Source of the DNA: Streptomyces abyssalis
Lineage (GTDB): Bacteria > Actinomycetota > Actinomycetes > Streptomycetales > Streptomycetaceae
Length of the DNA: 64,000 bases
Direction of reading: 5' to 3'
Assembly (NCBI RefSeq): GCF_001751365.1
Contig: NZ_LJGT01000037.1
Location: 862,796-926,795, forward strand
Position numbers and translations under genes: made by a program. Under the pieces are notes generated by a model that saw nothing but the letters and a program-made list of their open reading frames with translations, made no database searches and had not been told where the DNA came from. This document shows, piece by piece, positions 30,501 to 38,587 of the stretch (positions within the stretch are counted from its first letter, which is position 1; the number at the start of each line of letters is the position of its first letter).

Positions 30501-30987
30501 ACCGCCCACACGTGCCCAACTGGACACGCTGGCACGGGAGACAGCGATCTACCGGCGGGTGCTCGACGGCGGCGGGCTCATCGCGCTCGGCACCGACCAG
30601 CCCCTCGTACCCGTCGGCCTCCACCTGCACCTCGCGCTGCGCGCACTGCACCGGGGCGGCCTGTCCCCTGCGGAGACGCTGCGCACCGCGACCGTCATGC
30701 CCGCCCGGGTGTTCGGCGCGGAGGACGACCTCGGGACGGTCGAGGCGGGCAAGCTCGCGGACCTCACCCTCGTCGACGGCGATCCCTTCAAGGACTTCGA
30801 CGACCTCGTACGCACGGTGTCGGTCCTGCGCGGCGGCGAACTCTTCGAAGCCTCCGAGCTGATTGCCTCCTTCCCCGAACGCGGAGGGGAGAAGGACACC
30901 GCGACGGCGGCCGGCGGCATCGCCGCCGACTGGCGCCGCGTGAGCCGGCAGTTGCGCCGTGAGGGCTGCTGCGACATGGGCACCTGA
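27565..30987 (+). CDS. Tat-exported TolB-like propeller / amidohydrolase fusion
   Basis: 1140 residues. After a 70-residue Ala/Pro/Thr-rich leader comes a Tat motif (SRRRFLATT) and a hydrophobic stretch ending in AAAATPA, so the protein is probably exported folded. Residues about 120-700 are PD40/TolB beta-propeller repeats with repeated 'FSPDG' or 'WSPDG' strands. Residues about 700-1120 are an amidohydrolase: HTH metal pair in LWDSHTHPW, Lys in FVKTYV, His in GSHLCTPG and EFGHATT, Asp in ALGTDQP, as in imidazolonepropionase / Xaa-Pro dipeptidase-like enzymes. ATG 27565 follows GGGAGG. Such fusions are known in actinobacteria as predicted extracellular hydrolases; the substrate is unknown. 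Confidence 0.9.
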   Translation: MTPTDPVGPVGDPAVPESRTTPVPEATAEQAAAARPVTASGPAAASGPAGTAGTAARPGTRSPLSRAARLSRRRFLATTAAGAATASAAGTVVGTAGTAAAATPAAAPAGSPTRITLSFTAATNGAATLAPGGDRLVAEVQNILWSVPREGGRAVPLTAPELEPTRPEFSPDGKQLAVCAFRGGGFHLWTLRPDGSGLRQRTDGPWDDRGPAWSPDGTRIAFSSERGGDTVTGSPYRIWILDVRTDELTRLTGLPGQDGPHQDGPWEDFDPAWSPDGKRVLFVRGTPAEGENGPVLRSRTVASVRADGGGAVRTEYTEKSEADVMTPAVSPTGGLALLRTTPSPEASCTLLVDGEVLAVDGEVLPVPPRWVSAGELLLTVDGQFSLVRTAAPGDSERIPFAASLPVERPRYRVKDYGFAAQAGGSAAVRALHLPALSPDGSQVAFAALNSIWVARTSGHSRPRKVVEGATTRYPLAPTWTPGGEGLVYADDRDGLLAVRRRDLRTGEEEVLSAGGRVFPVLSPDGSRLACLDMTGNLLVRDLRGEKERVLAEPLGAAGLPGRPSWSPDGRHLAICDRNRLNQRFREGYNLIRIIDARSGEDRLYPLAPHASLSDRYDSGPVWSPDGAHLAVVSESALWLLPVRPDGTPRGEPRRITDESADHPSWSADSRTLLYLSAGRLRLLDVRSGDVRTVPVRLRHRPPKARDTVVRAGQLWDGTGGEVREDVDIVVRGGRIRAVLPHAAGRAAARHVDASGLTVLPGLWDSHTHPWQSTYGGRQTATQLAYGITTAVSLGGFAYEQARIREAVAGGTLAGPRLLATGELLDGARVAYSMGRPHRTRAGLRRSLERAEGLDWDFVKTYVRAPGWIMAEAAQFAHERLGVRAGSHLCTPGIQLGGDLTTHLQATQRLEFGHATTATGRAHQDVEEIYTAQGARFHLVATPFAAVPLLGADPSLADDPRVTRLMPPWDTGAVEELAGTPPTRAQLDTLARETAIYRRVLDGGGLIALGTDQPLVPVGLHLHLALRALHRGGLSPAETLRTATVMPARVFGAEDDLGTVEAGKLADLTLVDGDPFKDFDDLVRTVSVLRGGELFEASELIASFPERGGEKDTATAAGGIAADWRRVSRQLRREGCCDMGT

Positions 30988-31352
30988 CGGGTCCCGCGCA
31001 CCATGGCGGGGCTGCGGCCTTCTGTCCCGTGATCCTCGGACACCCGGCGGCTGCCGGCGGCCCGCGTGGGCCGGGCCCCTGCACCCGCCGCAGCCGCCGG
31101 GTGCAGGGGCCCGCCCACCTCACCGTCTCCGGATCCCTCCGCCGCAGGCAGGGTGTGGGCCCTCTCGCCGAGGTCGCTGGTGATCGGTCCGGCGACGCAG
31201 GGCCGTACGCCGAGCGCGGGCCACGACCCGGCGAAGCCGGAGTGCCTGGAGCCACCCGGGACCGGGTTCCGCCGAAGCCTCGTCCTGCGGTCGTGGCCTT
31301 GTCCTGCGGGCTCCTGCCCGCGGGCGCGGGACGGAGGCTGTTGACTGGGGGA
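30988..31352. other. Intergenic region with two mutually exclusive hairpins
   Basis: No gene is supported in these 365 bp. They contain the overlapping hairpins described at 31041-31112. The HIT protein frame is open through here but has no similarity before 31341. Confidence 0.6.
31041..31112 (+). terminator. Overlapping alternative hairpins after the amidohydrolase gene
   Basis: Stem B is a perfect 15-bp inverted repeat (31073-31087 with 31098-31112, 10-base loop). Stem A pairs 31041-31060 with 31085-31103: 19 pairs and one bulge. The two share bases 31085-31103, so only one can form at a time. The simplest role is transcription termination after the amidohydrolase gene, which ends 54 bp earlier. 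The alternative folds also resemble an attenuator for the HIT gene 240 bp downstream. Confidence 0.6.
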
Positions 31353-31766
31353 GTGGAGTGCATCTTCTGCGACATCGTGGCGGGCCGCCGCGAGAGCCAC
31401 CGCGTCCTCGACGCCGAGGACGCGGTGGCCTTCCTCGACGCCCGGCCGCTCTTCCCCGGCCACACCCTCGTCGTCCCCCGCGCTCATCACGAGACGCTCA
31501 CGGACCTGCCCGTCCCGGACGTGGGTCCGTTCTTCACCCAGGTACGGCGCGTCACGGCCGCCGTGGAGACGGGCATGGAGGCAGCCGGTTCGTTCGTCGC
31601 CGCGAACAACCGCGTCAGCCAGTCCGTGCCGCACTTCCACGTGCACGTCGTCCCCCGCAACAGAAAGGACGGACTGCGAGGCTTCTTCTGGCCGCGCAGC
31701 CGCTACGGCAGCGAGGAAGAGGCCGCGGCCGTCGCGGCCACGCTGCGCTCCGCTCTGGCGCCGTGA
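31353..31766 (+). CDS. HIT family protein
   Basis: 137 residues. The histidine triad is HFHVHVVP. The N-terminus CIFCDIVAGR and the LVVPRAHHETL block are typical of bacterial HIT nucleotide hydrolases/transferases acting on AMP conjugates or dinucleotides. The start is uncertain: GTG 31353 fits the family best, while TTG 31341 has GGAGG 3 bases upstream. Confidence 0.92.
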   Translation: MECIFCDIVAGRRESHRVLDAEDAVAFLDARPLFPGHTLVVPRAHHETLTDLPVPDVGPFFTQVRRVTAAVETGMEAAGSFVAANNRVSQSVPHFHVHVVPRNRKDGLRGFFWPRSRYGSEEEAAAVAATLRSALAP

Positions 31767-31795
31767 CCGACCGGCCCGGCCGGGAGAGTGCGACT

Positions 31796-31815
31796 CGCGG
31801 GCGGACCGGCCCGCG
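31796..31815. terminator. Hairpin between convergent HIT and polymerase genes
   Basis: A perfect CGCGGGC/GCCCGCG stem with a 6-base loop lies between the two convergent stop codons. It could serve both transcripts. Confidence 0.5.
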
Positions 31816-31845
31816 GGGTGGGTCTCTGCCGGCAGCGGCCACCGG

Positions 31846-33588
31846 TCACTTGGCGTCGGCATAGCACTCGACGACGGCCGTGCTGAAGGCGAACCGCACC
31901 GGCGTGTCACCGAACGCGGCGCGTCCCGCCCGCTCTCCCGCGTCCCTGACCGCCTCCGCGACCCGTTCCGCGTCCCGCGCAGGGCAGTGCACGATCACCT
32001 CGTCGTGCTGGAAGAAGACCAGCTCCGCCGCCGATCCCGCCAGCTCCTGACGCAACGCGGCCAGCATCAGCACCGCCCAGTCGGCAGCGCTGCCCTGCAC
32101 CACGAAGTTCCGCGTGAAGCGGCCGCGTGCCCGTGCAGCACCACCACCGGCGCCGGCGCCGTCGGGCGCCACGGGCGGTGTCTCCCCGCCGCCGTCCCAG
32201 GCTGCCTCCGCCTCCGGCCCCGTGCCCCCGTCCTCCTCACCGGCCGGGGACCCGGCCGGCGGACAGGTACGGCCCAGATGCGTGCGCACCAGCCGCCCCT
32301 CCTCGCCCGCTCTCGCCGCCTCGTCCACATAGGCGACCGCTCGGGGGAAGCGCCGGCGCAGCGCGGCGAGGTTCCGCAGCCCGTCCCCGCTGGTCTGCCC
32401 GTACACCGCGCCCAGCAGCGCGAGCTTGGCCTGCGCGCGGTCCCCGCCGAAGGCCGTGTGGGACAGAGCCGTGTACAGATCCTCACCGCTGCCCGCGACG
32501 GCCATCAGCCCCGGGTCGCGCGAGACCGCGGCCAGCACCCGCGGTTCCATCTGCCCGGCGTCGGCCACGACCAGCCGCCAGCCCGGATCGGCCACGACCG
32601 CCCGCCGCACCACCTTCGGGATCTGCAGCGCACCGCCGCCGTTGGTGGTCCAGCGGCCGGACGCGGCACCGCCCGGGACGTACTCCGCGCGGAAGCGGCC
32701 GTCCCGGACCCAGGAGCGCAGCCACGACCAGCCGTGCGCCGTCCACAGCCGGTAGAGCTTCTTGTACTGCAGCAGCGGCCCGACCGCCGGATGGTCGACG
32801 CCGCGCAGCTCCCACGCCCTCGTCGAGGACAGCACGACGCCCGCCCTCGCGAACGCCCGCAGCACGTCCGCCGGCAGATCGGGACGGACCCGCACCCCCG
32901 GCCCGAACGCCGCAGATATCTCCTCCTCCAGCTCGGCGAGCCGCCTCGGCAGCCCGCCGCCCCCGTACCGCTCGCCGAGCAGTTCGTCCAGCAGCTCACG
33001 GTGGACGTCCGCCCGCCAGGGCACGCCCGTACGCCCCATCTCCACCGCGACGAGCGTCCCCGCCGACTCACCGGCCAGCAACAGCCGCATCCGCTCCGGG
33101 TGTTCGGCCGCCTGCGTACGTTCGAGCTGCGCGGCGTACACCTCCAGCAGCGCCGTCATCGGGCCCACACCCTCGGGCAGCGGGGCGGGACCAGCGTCGA
33201 ACAGCGACGGCGCCTCCTTCGCTCCCCGCGTGGCGGCGGGAGGGTCCTGCGGCACCGGCAGACCGTGCAGGCGCGCCCACGCAGCAGCCAGGGACCTCGG
33301 GGCGCCGGCCCGCCCCTCGTGCCCCAGCAGCAGCGCCTCGGCCGCCTCGACGTCGTAGCACCGCTCCACATGCACGCCCGCCTCGGACAGCCGGGGGTGC
33401 ACGGCAGCGCTCGACCGCCACACCCACCGGCCCACCCCCGGACGGGCGCGCACCGCGGCCACGGCCGACTCCTCGGTGCGCACGGGACCGGCGGGCATCC
33501 CGCGCCCGTCCAGCGGGCAGACCCGGGCACGCCCGTCCTCGCACTCGGCCAGCGCCCACCGCACGGCCGTGCCCAGGTCATCCGTCAT
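31846..33588 (-). CDS. Family A DNA polymerase, compact actinobacterial type
   Basis: 580 residues from ATG 33588; a TTG at 33618 would add ten. The C-terminal half carries the three polymerase motifs: A (VADAGQMEPR, with the catalytic Asp), B (RAQAKLALLGAVYGQTSG) and C (FFQHDEVIV, with HDE). The N-terminal third corresponds to a divergent 3'-5' exonuclease region in which the acidic residues are not clear, and there is no 5' nuclease domain. It matches the group often named bifunctional 3'-5' exonuclease/DNA polymerase, distinct from full-length PolA. A Gly/Pro-rich insert lies between motifs B and C. Likely a repair or accessory polymerase. Confidence 0.88.
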   Translation of the reverse strand: MTDDLGTAVRWALAECEDGRARVCPLDGRGMPAGPVRTEESAVAAVRARPGVGRWVWRSSAAVHPRLSEAGVHVERCYDVEAAEALLLGHEGRAGAPRSLAAAWARLHGLPVPQDPPAATRGAKEAPSLFDAGPAPLPEGVGPMTALLEVYAAQLERTQAAEHPERMRLLLAGESAGTLVAVEMGRTGVPWRADVHRELLDELLGERYGGGGLPRRLAELEEEISAAFGPGVRVRPDLPADVLRAFARAGVVLSSTRAWELRGVDHPAVGPLLQYKKLYRLWTAHGWSWLRSWVRDGRFRAEYVPGGAASGRWTTNGGGALQIPKVVRRAVVADPGWRLVVADAGQMEPRVLAAVSRDPGLMAVAGSGEDLYTALSHTAFGGDRAQAKLALLGAVYGQTSGDGLRNLAALRRRFPRAVAYVDEAARAGEEGRLVRTHLGRTCPPAGSPAGEEDGGTGPEAEAAWDGGGETPPVAPDGAGAGGGAARARGRFTRNFVVQGSAADWAVLMLAALRQELAGSAAELVFFQHDEVIVHCPARDAERVAEAVRDAGERAGRAAFGDTPVRFAFSTAVVECYADAK

Positions 33589-33621
33589 GCGCGTGAGTCT
33601 CGCACCGGCCACTGACAACGC

Positions 33622-33651
33622 CCCGCGCCCCGTGAAGCCACGGGGCGCGGG
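33622..33651 (-). terminator. Hairpin terminator of the chitinase gene
   Basis: A perfect 13-bp stem (33622-33634 with 33639-33651) with an AAGC loop lies 49 bp past the chitinase stop and just before the polymerase gene on the same strand. Confidence 0.75.
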
Positions 33652-33699
33652 ACGGTGACGGCCGCGGACCAGGGATGCGGGCCAGGGCGCGGACGCCTT

Positions 33700-34995
<1,296 letters not shown>

Positions 34996-35111
34996 GGCTC
35001 TCCTCAAGGGAGTCGGGGGGTGGGAGTGAGATGTGGGGAGACGATCCGCTCATCCCTGTCTGCGTGTTGGGGGGGGGTGATCCGCCACAAGTGGGGGGAG
35101 ATTCCAGCCGG

Positions 35112-35152
35112 AATCTAGAAGGACTAGACCATTGAGTCAATGGTTTGAACCA
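35112..35152 (-). promoter_or_regulatory. Chitinase promoter with overlapping 12-bp dre-like repeats
   Basis: Read on the minus strand, TTGACT (35135-35140) and TAGATT (35112-35117) are separated by exactly 17 bp, a good vegetative promoter. Two 12-bp elements overlap it: TGGTTCAAACCA (35141-35152) just upstream of -35 and TGGTCTAGTCCT (35120-35131) in the spacer, centres 21 bp apart. They resemble the TGGTCTAGACCA repeats of Streptomyces chitinase promoters and DasR-responsive elements, so induction by chitin products and glucose repression are expected. Confidence 0.8.
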
Positions 35153-35210
35153 ATTCGAATCCGCCCCGCCGTCCGCACACCGCCCGCACCCCCGGCCCGC
35201 CGGTGACGCG

Positions 35211-35236
35211 ATGCCCGCGATCGGGCATACTTTTTT
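35211..35236 (+). terminator. Intrinsic-terminator-like hairpin with T-tract upstream of the acyl-CoA dehydrogenase gene
   Basis: ATGCCCG and CGGGCAT form a perfect 7-bp stem with a CGAT loop, followed by AC and six T residues on the plus strand. T-tracts are rare in this window. It lies 152 bp before the acyl-CoA dehydrogenase start, where it could act as a leader attenuator or stop stray plus-strand transcription. It could instead be a protein-binding dyad. Confidence 0.55.
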
Positions 35237-35387
35237 CGCCGCAACCCCTGGTCAGCCGCCGTCGCAACCCGGCGGGGCGCCATGGCGAAGCGGCCTCGCA
35301 CAGGTCCCGGTTCCGGCCACGGGCCTGATACGGCGGCGCACCACACCCCGGTCCGCCGCCGCAGCCCCCGAACAGGAGGAGAGCGTC

Positions 35388-36566
35388 GTGATGCCCCAGT
35401 ACGGACCGCAGCCCGTCCAGCGCCGACTGCCCACGCAGGAGGCCCGCGACCTGCTGGACCTCGTGCGCGAACTGGTTCAGCGCGAGATCCGTCCCCACGC
35501 GGACGAGGAGGAGGCCGCCGGCCGCTTCCCGCGCGAGATCTTCACCCTGCTCTCCGAATCGGGCCTGCTGGGACTCCCGTACTCGGAGGAGTTCGGCGGC
35601 GGCGACCAGCCGTACGAGGTCTACCTCCAGGTGCTCGAAGAGCTGGCGGCCGCACGCCTGACCGTCGGCCTCGGCACAAGCGTCCACACGCTCGCCTGCC
35701 ACGCGCTCGCCGTCTTCGGCACCAAGCAGCAGCGGGCCGACCACCTGCCCGGCATGCTCGGCGGCGGCTCGCTCGGCGCCTACTGCCTCTCGGAACCCTC
35801 CTCAGGATCGGACGCCGCGTCCCTGCGCACCCGCGCCACGGCCGACGGGGACGAGTGGGTCCTGGAGGGCACCAAGGCGTGGATCACCCATGGAGGGATC
35901 GCCGACTTCTACACCGTCCTCGCCCGTACGGGCCCCGACGGCCCGCGCGGCATCACGGCGTTCCTGGTGCCCGGAGACGCGGCGGGACTCAGCGCGGCGG
36001 CGCCCGAACGCAAGATGGGACTGAACGGATCGCCCACGGCCCAGGTGCACTTCGACGGTGTACGGACCGGCGACGCCCGCCGCATCGGCGAGGAGGGCCA
36101 GGGTCTGACCGTCGCGCTGTCCGCCCTGGAATCCGGGCGGCTGGGCATCGCCGCGTGCGCGGTGGGCGTCGCGCAGGCCGCACTGGACGAGGCACTCGCG
36201 TACATGCTGGGCCGGGAGCAGTTCGGACGGCCGATCGCCGACTTCCAGGGCCTGCGTTTCATGATCGCCGACATGGCCACGCAGATCGAGGCCGGGCGTG
36301 CCCTCTACCTGAGGGCGGCACGGCTGCGGGACGCGGGAGTTCCCTTCGGCCGGGAAGCCGCCATGGCGAAGCTGTTCTGCACCGACACCGCGATGCGCGT
36401 GACCACTGACGCGGTGCAGCTCCTCGGCGGCTACGGCTACACCGCCGACTTCCCCGTCGAGCGCTACATGCGCGAGGCCAAGGTCCTGCAGATCGTCGAG
36501 GGGACCAACCAGATCCAGCGCATGGTGATCGCCCGAGGGCTCGCGGGCCCCGAGAGCGACCGGTAG
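35388..36566 (+). CDS. Acyl-CoA dehydrogenase
   Basis: 392 residues from GTG 35388 (ATG 35391 is next in frame); AGGAGGA at 35374-35380 supports this site. The FAD/substrate motifs YCLSEPSSGSDAASL and WITHGG are present, and the catalytic Glu is in IVEGTNQIQR near the C-terminus, the position used by short-chain and branched-chain enzymes. It oxidises acyl-CoA to 2-enoyl-CoA with electrons passed to ETF. No other beta-oxidation gene is nearby, so the chain length preference is unknown. Confidence 0.93.
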   Translation: MMPQYGPQPVQRRLPTQEARDLLDLVRELVQREIRPHADEEEAAGRFPREIFTLLSESGLLGLPYSEEFGGGDQPYEVYLQVLEELAAARLTVGLGTSVHTLACHALAVFGTKQQRADHLPGMLGGGSLGAYCLSEPSSGSDAASLRTRATADGDEWVLEGTKAWITHGGIADFYTVLARTGPDGPRGITAFLVPGDAAGLSAAAPERKMGLNGSPTAQVHFDGVRTGDARRIGEEGQGLTVALSALESGRLGIAACAVGVAQAALDEALAYMLGREQFGRPIADFQGLRFMIADMATQIEAGRALYLRAARLRDAGVPFGREAAMAKLFCTDTAMRVTTDAVQLLGGYGYTADFPVERYMREAKVLQIVEGTNQIQRMVIARGLAGPESDR

Positions 36567-36637
36567 GCGCGGTCAAGGCTCCGCGGCACCGTGAGGCCAC
36601 GGAGCCGTGACCTTGCGACGCGGCCGGGCCCGTCCGT

Positions 36638-36665
36638 CCCTGCCCCGCCGCTGCGCGCGGCAGGG
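36638..36665. terminator. Hairpin between convergent acyl-CoA dehydrogenase and HhH genes
   Basis: CCCTGCC pairs with GGCAGGG across a 14-base GC-rich loop in the 120-bp convergent gap. A second weaker dyad (GGCTCCG/CGGAGCC) lies closer to the dehydrogenase stop. Confidence 0.5.
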
Positions 36666-36686
36666 GCGGTTGGTGGGGCGTGCGGG

Positions 36687-37358
36687 CTAGGCCGCCTCCC
36701 TCACGTCCTCCACCACCTTCTTGTCGAGTGCCGCACGCACCAGCGCCGCCGCGAACCGGGCGCGGTCACGCTCGGCGACAAGCCCGGCCAGCTTCCCGGG
36801 CGACGTGGGCAGCCCCAGCCGCTCCGCGCCCTGCTGCGCCTTGGCGTCGAAGTACGGCCCGTACTCGGGCCACACCTCCTGTGCCTCCCGCAGGAAGATG
36901 TCGATGCCCGTCGGCCCGATGCCCGGCACCTCACGGAGGCGGTCCGCGGTCCTGGGGTCCTTCCGCATGCGCCGCAGGTCGCCCTTGAACTCCTTCAGGA
37001 GCAGCTCCGCGCCGTGTCCGAGCTGGGTGGACGTGCGCTCGTCGTAGCGCCGGTAGCCGCCCGCGCCGAGGGCGTCGACCCGCTGCTGCCAGGTCGCGTC
37101 CGCCATCCGCCGGGCGTCCTTCATTCCCGCGTCGGACAGGGCCCGCGACGCGGCGACGGCGATGTCGGCCCGGATACGGGCGGAGAGCAGCAGGGAGAGC
37201 ACCAGCAGGCGGTACAGCGGCGACGGTGTGTCGCGCAGGGTGATGCCCGCCTGCTCGGCGTACGTCTGGCCGTGCGTCTCCAGCAGCGCCCGTACCGTCG
37301 CCCGGTCCCCGTACCGCCGCGCGGGCTTGGCTTCCGGCCTGGTCTGTGTCTGTGCCAT
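36687..37358 (-). CDS. Helix-hairpin-helix endonuclease III-like protein
   Basis: 223 residues. The HhH hairpin EVPGIGPTGIDIF lies near residue 155 and the all-helical context (LVLSLLLSARIRADIAV, resembling the LLS.Q..D helix of Nth) is endonuclease III-like. The catalytic Lys that follows the hairpin in true Nth glycosylases is not at the usual place, and there is no C-terminal Cys cluster for a 4Fe-4S centre. It may therefore bind DNA or act as a monofunctional glycosylase. Confidence 0.75.
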   Translation of the reverse strand: MAQTQTRPEAKPARRYGDRATVRALLETHGQTYAEQAGITLRDTPSPLYRLLVLSLLLSARIRADIAVAASRALSDAGMKDARRMADATWQQRVDALGAGGYRRYDERTSTQLGHGAELLLKEFKGDLRRMRKDPRTADRLREVPGIGPTGIDIFLREAQEVWPEYGPYFDAKAQQGAERLGLPTSPGKLAGLVAERDRARFAAALVRAALDKKVVEDVREAA

Positions 37359-37475
37359 CGGGGCCTCACTCGGCTGTCGCCTTCAGAGGCGATACGGGTG
37401 CCCAGTCAAGGCGCCGGGTCCACCCGCGACCCGTACGGGACGGAATCGCCGGGCCCCGAGGAGACAGCCTGCCGG

Positions 37476-37877
37476 TCATGCCCCCAGCCGGTCGGCCCCG
37501 CTCAGCAGCGGCCTCGTGCGCGGGCCGCCCGCGTGCGAGAACGGCTGCTTCCGCCAGTCCAGCCCCTCCGGCAGGGTCAGCAGCGCCGTCAGACCGTGCT
37601 CCCGGTTGACGTCGCCGTCGGCGGCGGCCGCTTCACGGGCAGCGCGGCCGGATCCCTGGCACACCGTCAGCCCGAAGGGGTCCCACGGTGAGGCGCACAG
37701 CGCGTGCTCGGGGAGCCGCTCCTCCTCGGCGAGCAGCGCGATGGGCTGCCCGCAGTCCGGGCAGGTCACCCGGAAGATGTCGTAGATCCCGTCCTCGTAC
37801 GCCCCGTCGGCCGCAGCTTCGTCCTCCGCCGCGGCCGCGGCCTCCGCGGAAGTGCGGATCCGCTTCTCAGTGCGCAT
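37476..37877 (-). CDS. Hypothetical protein with zinc-ribbon-like motif
   Basis: 133 residues with an acidic/Ala-rich N-terminus, then CPDCGQPI and two further Cys residues (HALC, LTVC), which could form a four-Cys zinc site. The stretch GLDWRKQPFSHAGG near the end is not recognised. It lies upstream of the HhH gene on the same strand with a 117-bp gap. No function assigned. Confidence 0.65.
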   Translation of the reverse strand: MRTEKRIRTSAEAAAAAEDEAAADGAYEDGIYDIFRVTCPDCGQPIALLAEEERLPEHALCASPWDPFGLTVCQGSGRAAREAAAADGDVNREHGLTALLTLPEGLDWRKQPFSHAGGPRTRPLLSGADRLGA

Positions 37878-38060
37878 GCAAAGCCCCCTCTGGTGGACCT
37901 GCCGGGCATCTCGCCCCCGGCCTCAGCAAGCACTTCCCGCGGCGTCATTCGCATAATCGCCGCACGCCCGGGGACACGGGAGCACCCGTGTGGCCTTGCT
38001 CACACAACAGGTCCGTATGTGCGCTCCTTCCTGCGCCCGGTGTGCCGGAGTGCGCCCGGC

Positions 38061-38080
38061 ACAGTAGGTTGACCTGCTGT
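38061..38080. promoter_or_regulatory. AsnC/Lrp operator overlapping its own start codon
   Basis: A 20-bp dyad of the form ACAG-n-AGGT-nn-ACCT-n-CTGT, symmetric at 16 of 20 positions, ends inside the GTG start of the AsnC gene. Binding here would block translation start or a very close transcription start, which indicates autorepression and possibly a leaderless message. Confidence 0.65.
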
Positions 38081-38519
38081 GGAGGAAGTGGACCGCCAAA
38101 TCGTCGATCTGCTCGTCAAGGACGGGCGGATGAGCTACACGGACCTGGGCAAGGCGACCGGCCTGTCCACCTCGGCCGTGCACCAGCGGGTGCGCCGGCT
38201 CGAACAGCGCGGAGTCATCCGCGGATACACCGCGCTCGTCGACCCGGAAGCCGTGGGCCTGCCGCTCACCGCGTTCATCTCGGTGAAGCCCTTCGACCCC
38301 AGCGCACCCGACGACATCTCCGAACGCCTCGCCGAGGTACCGGAGATCGAGGCGTGCCACAGCGTCGCCGGCGACGAGAACTACATCCTCAAGGTCCGGG
38401 TGGGCACGCCCACCGCGCTGGAGAACCTCCTCGCCCGCATCCGCTCCCTCTCCGGCGTCTCCACCCGTACGACGGTCGTTCTCTCCACCCCGTACGAGGC
38501 CCGGCCTCCGTCCGTCTGA
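38079..38519 (+). CDS. Lrp/AsnC family transcriptional regulator
   Basis: 146 residues. The winged helix-turn-helix (VDRQIVDLLVKDGRMSYTDLGKATGLSTSAVHQRVRRL) is followed by a RAM effector domain (AFISVKPF to TTVVLST). The GTG 38079 is supported because the domain starts immediately. There is no Shine-Dalgarno, consistent with leaderless translation. Likely senses an amino acid. The amidohydrolase gene 68 bp downstream on the same strand may be its co-transcribed target. Confidence 0.92.
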   Translation: MEEVDRQIVDLLVKDGRMSYTDLGKATGLSTSAVHQRVRRLEQRGVIRGYTALVDPEAVGLPLTAFISVKPFDPSAPDDISERLAEVPEIEACHSVAGDENYILKVRVGTPTALENLLARIRSLSGVSTRTTVVLSTPYEARPPSV

Positions 38520-38587
38520 CGCGCGCCGCCCGTACCGGCCCGGACCCGGCCGGTACGCACCGGCGGCCTGGCGGGAGACTTGTCGCC

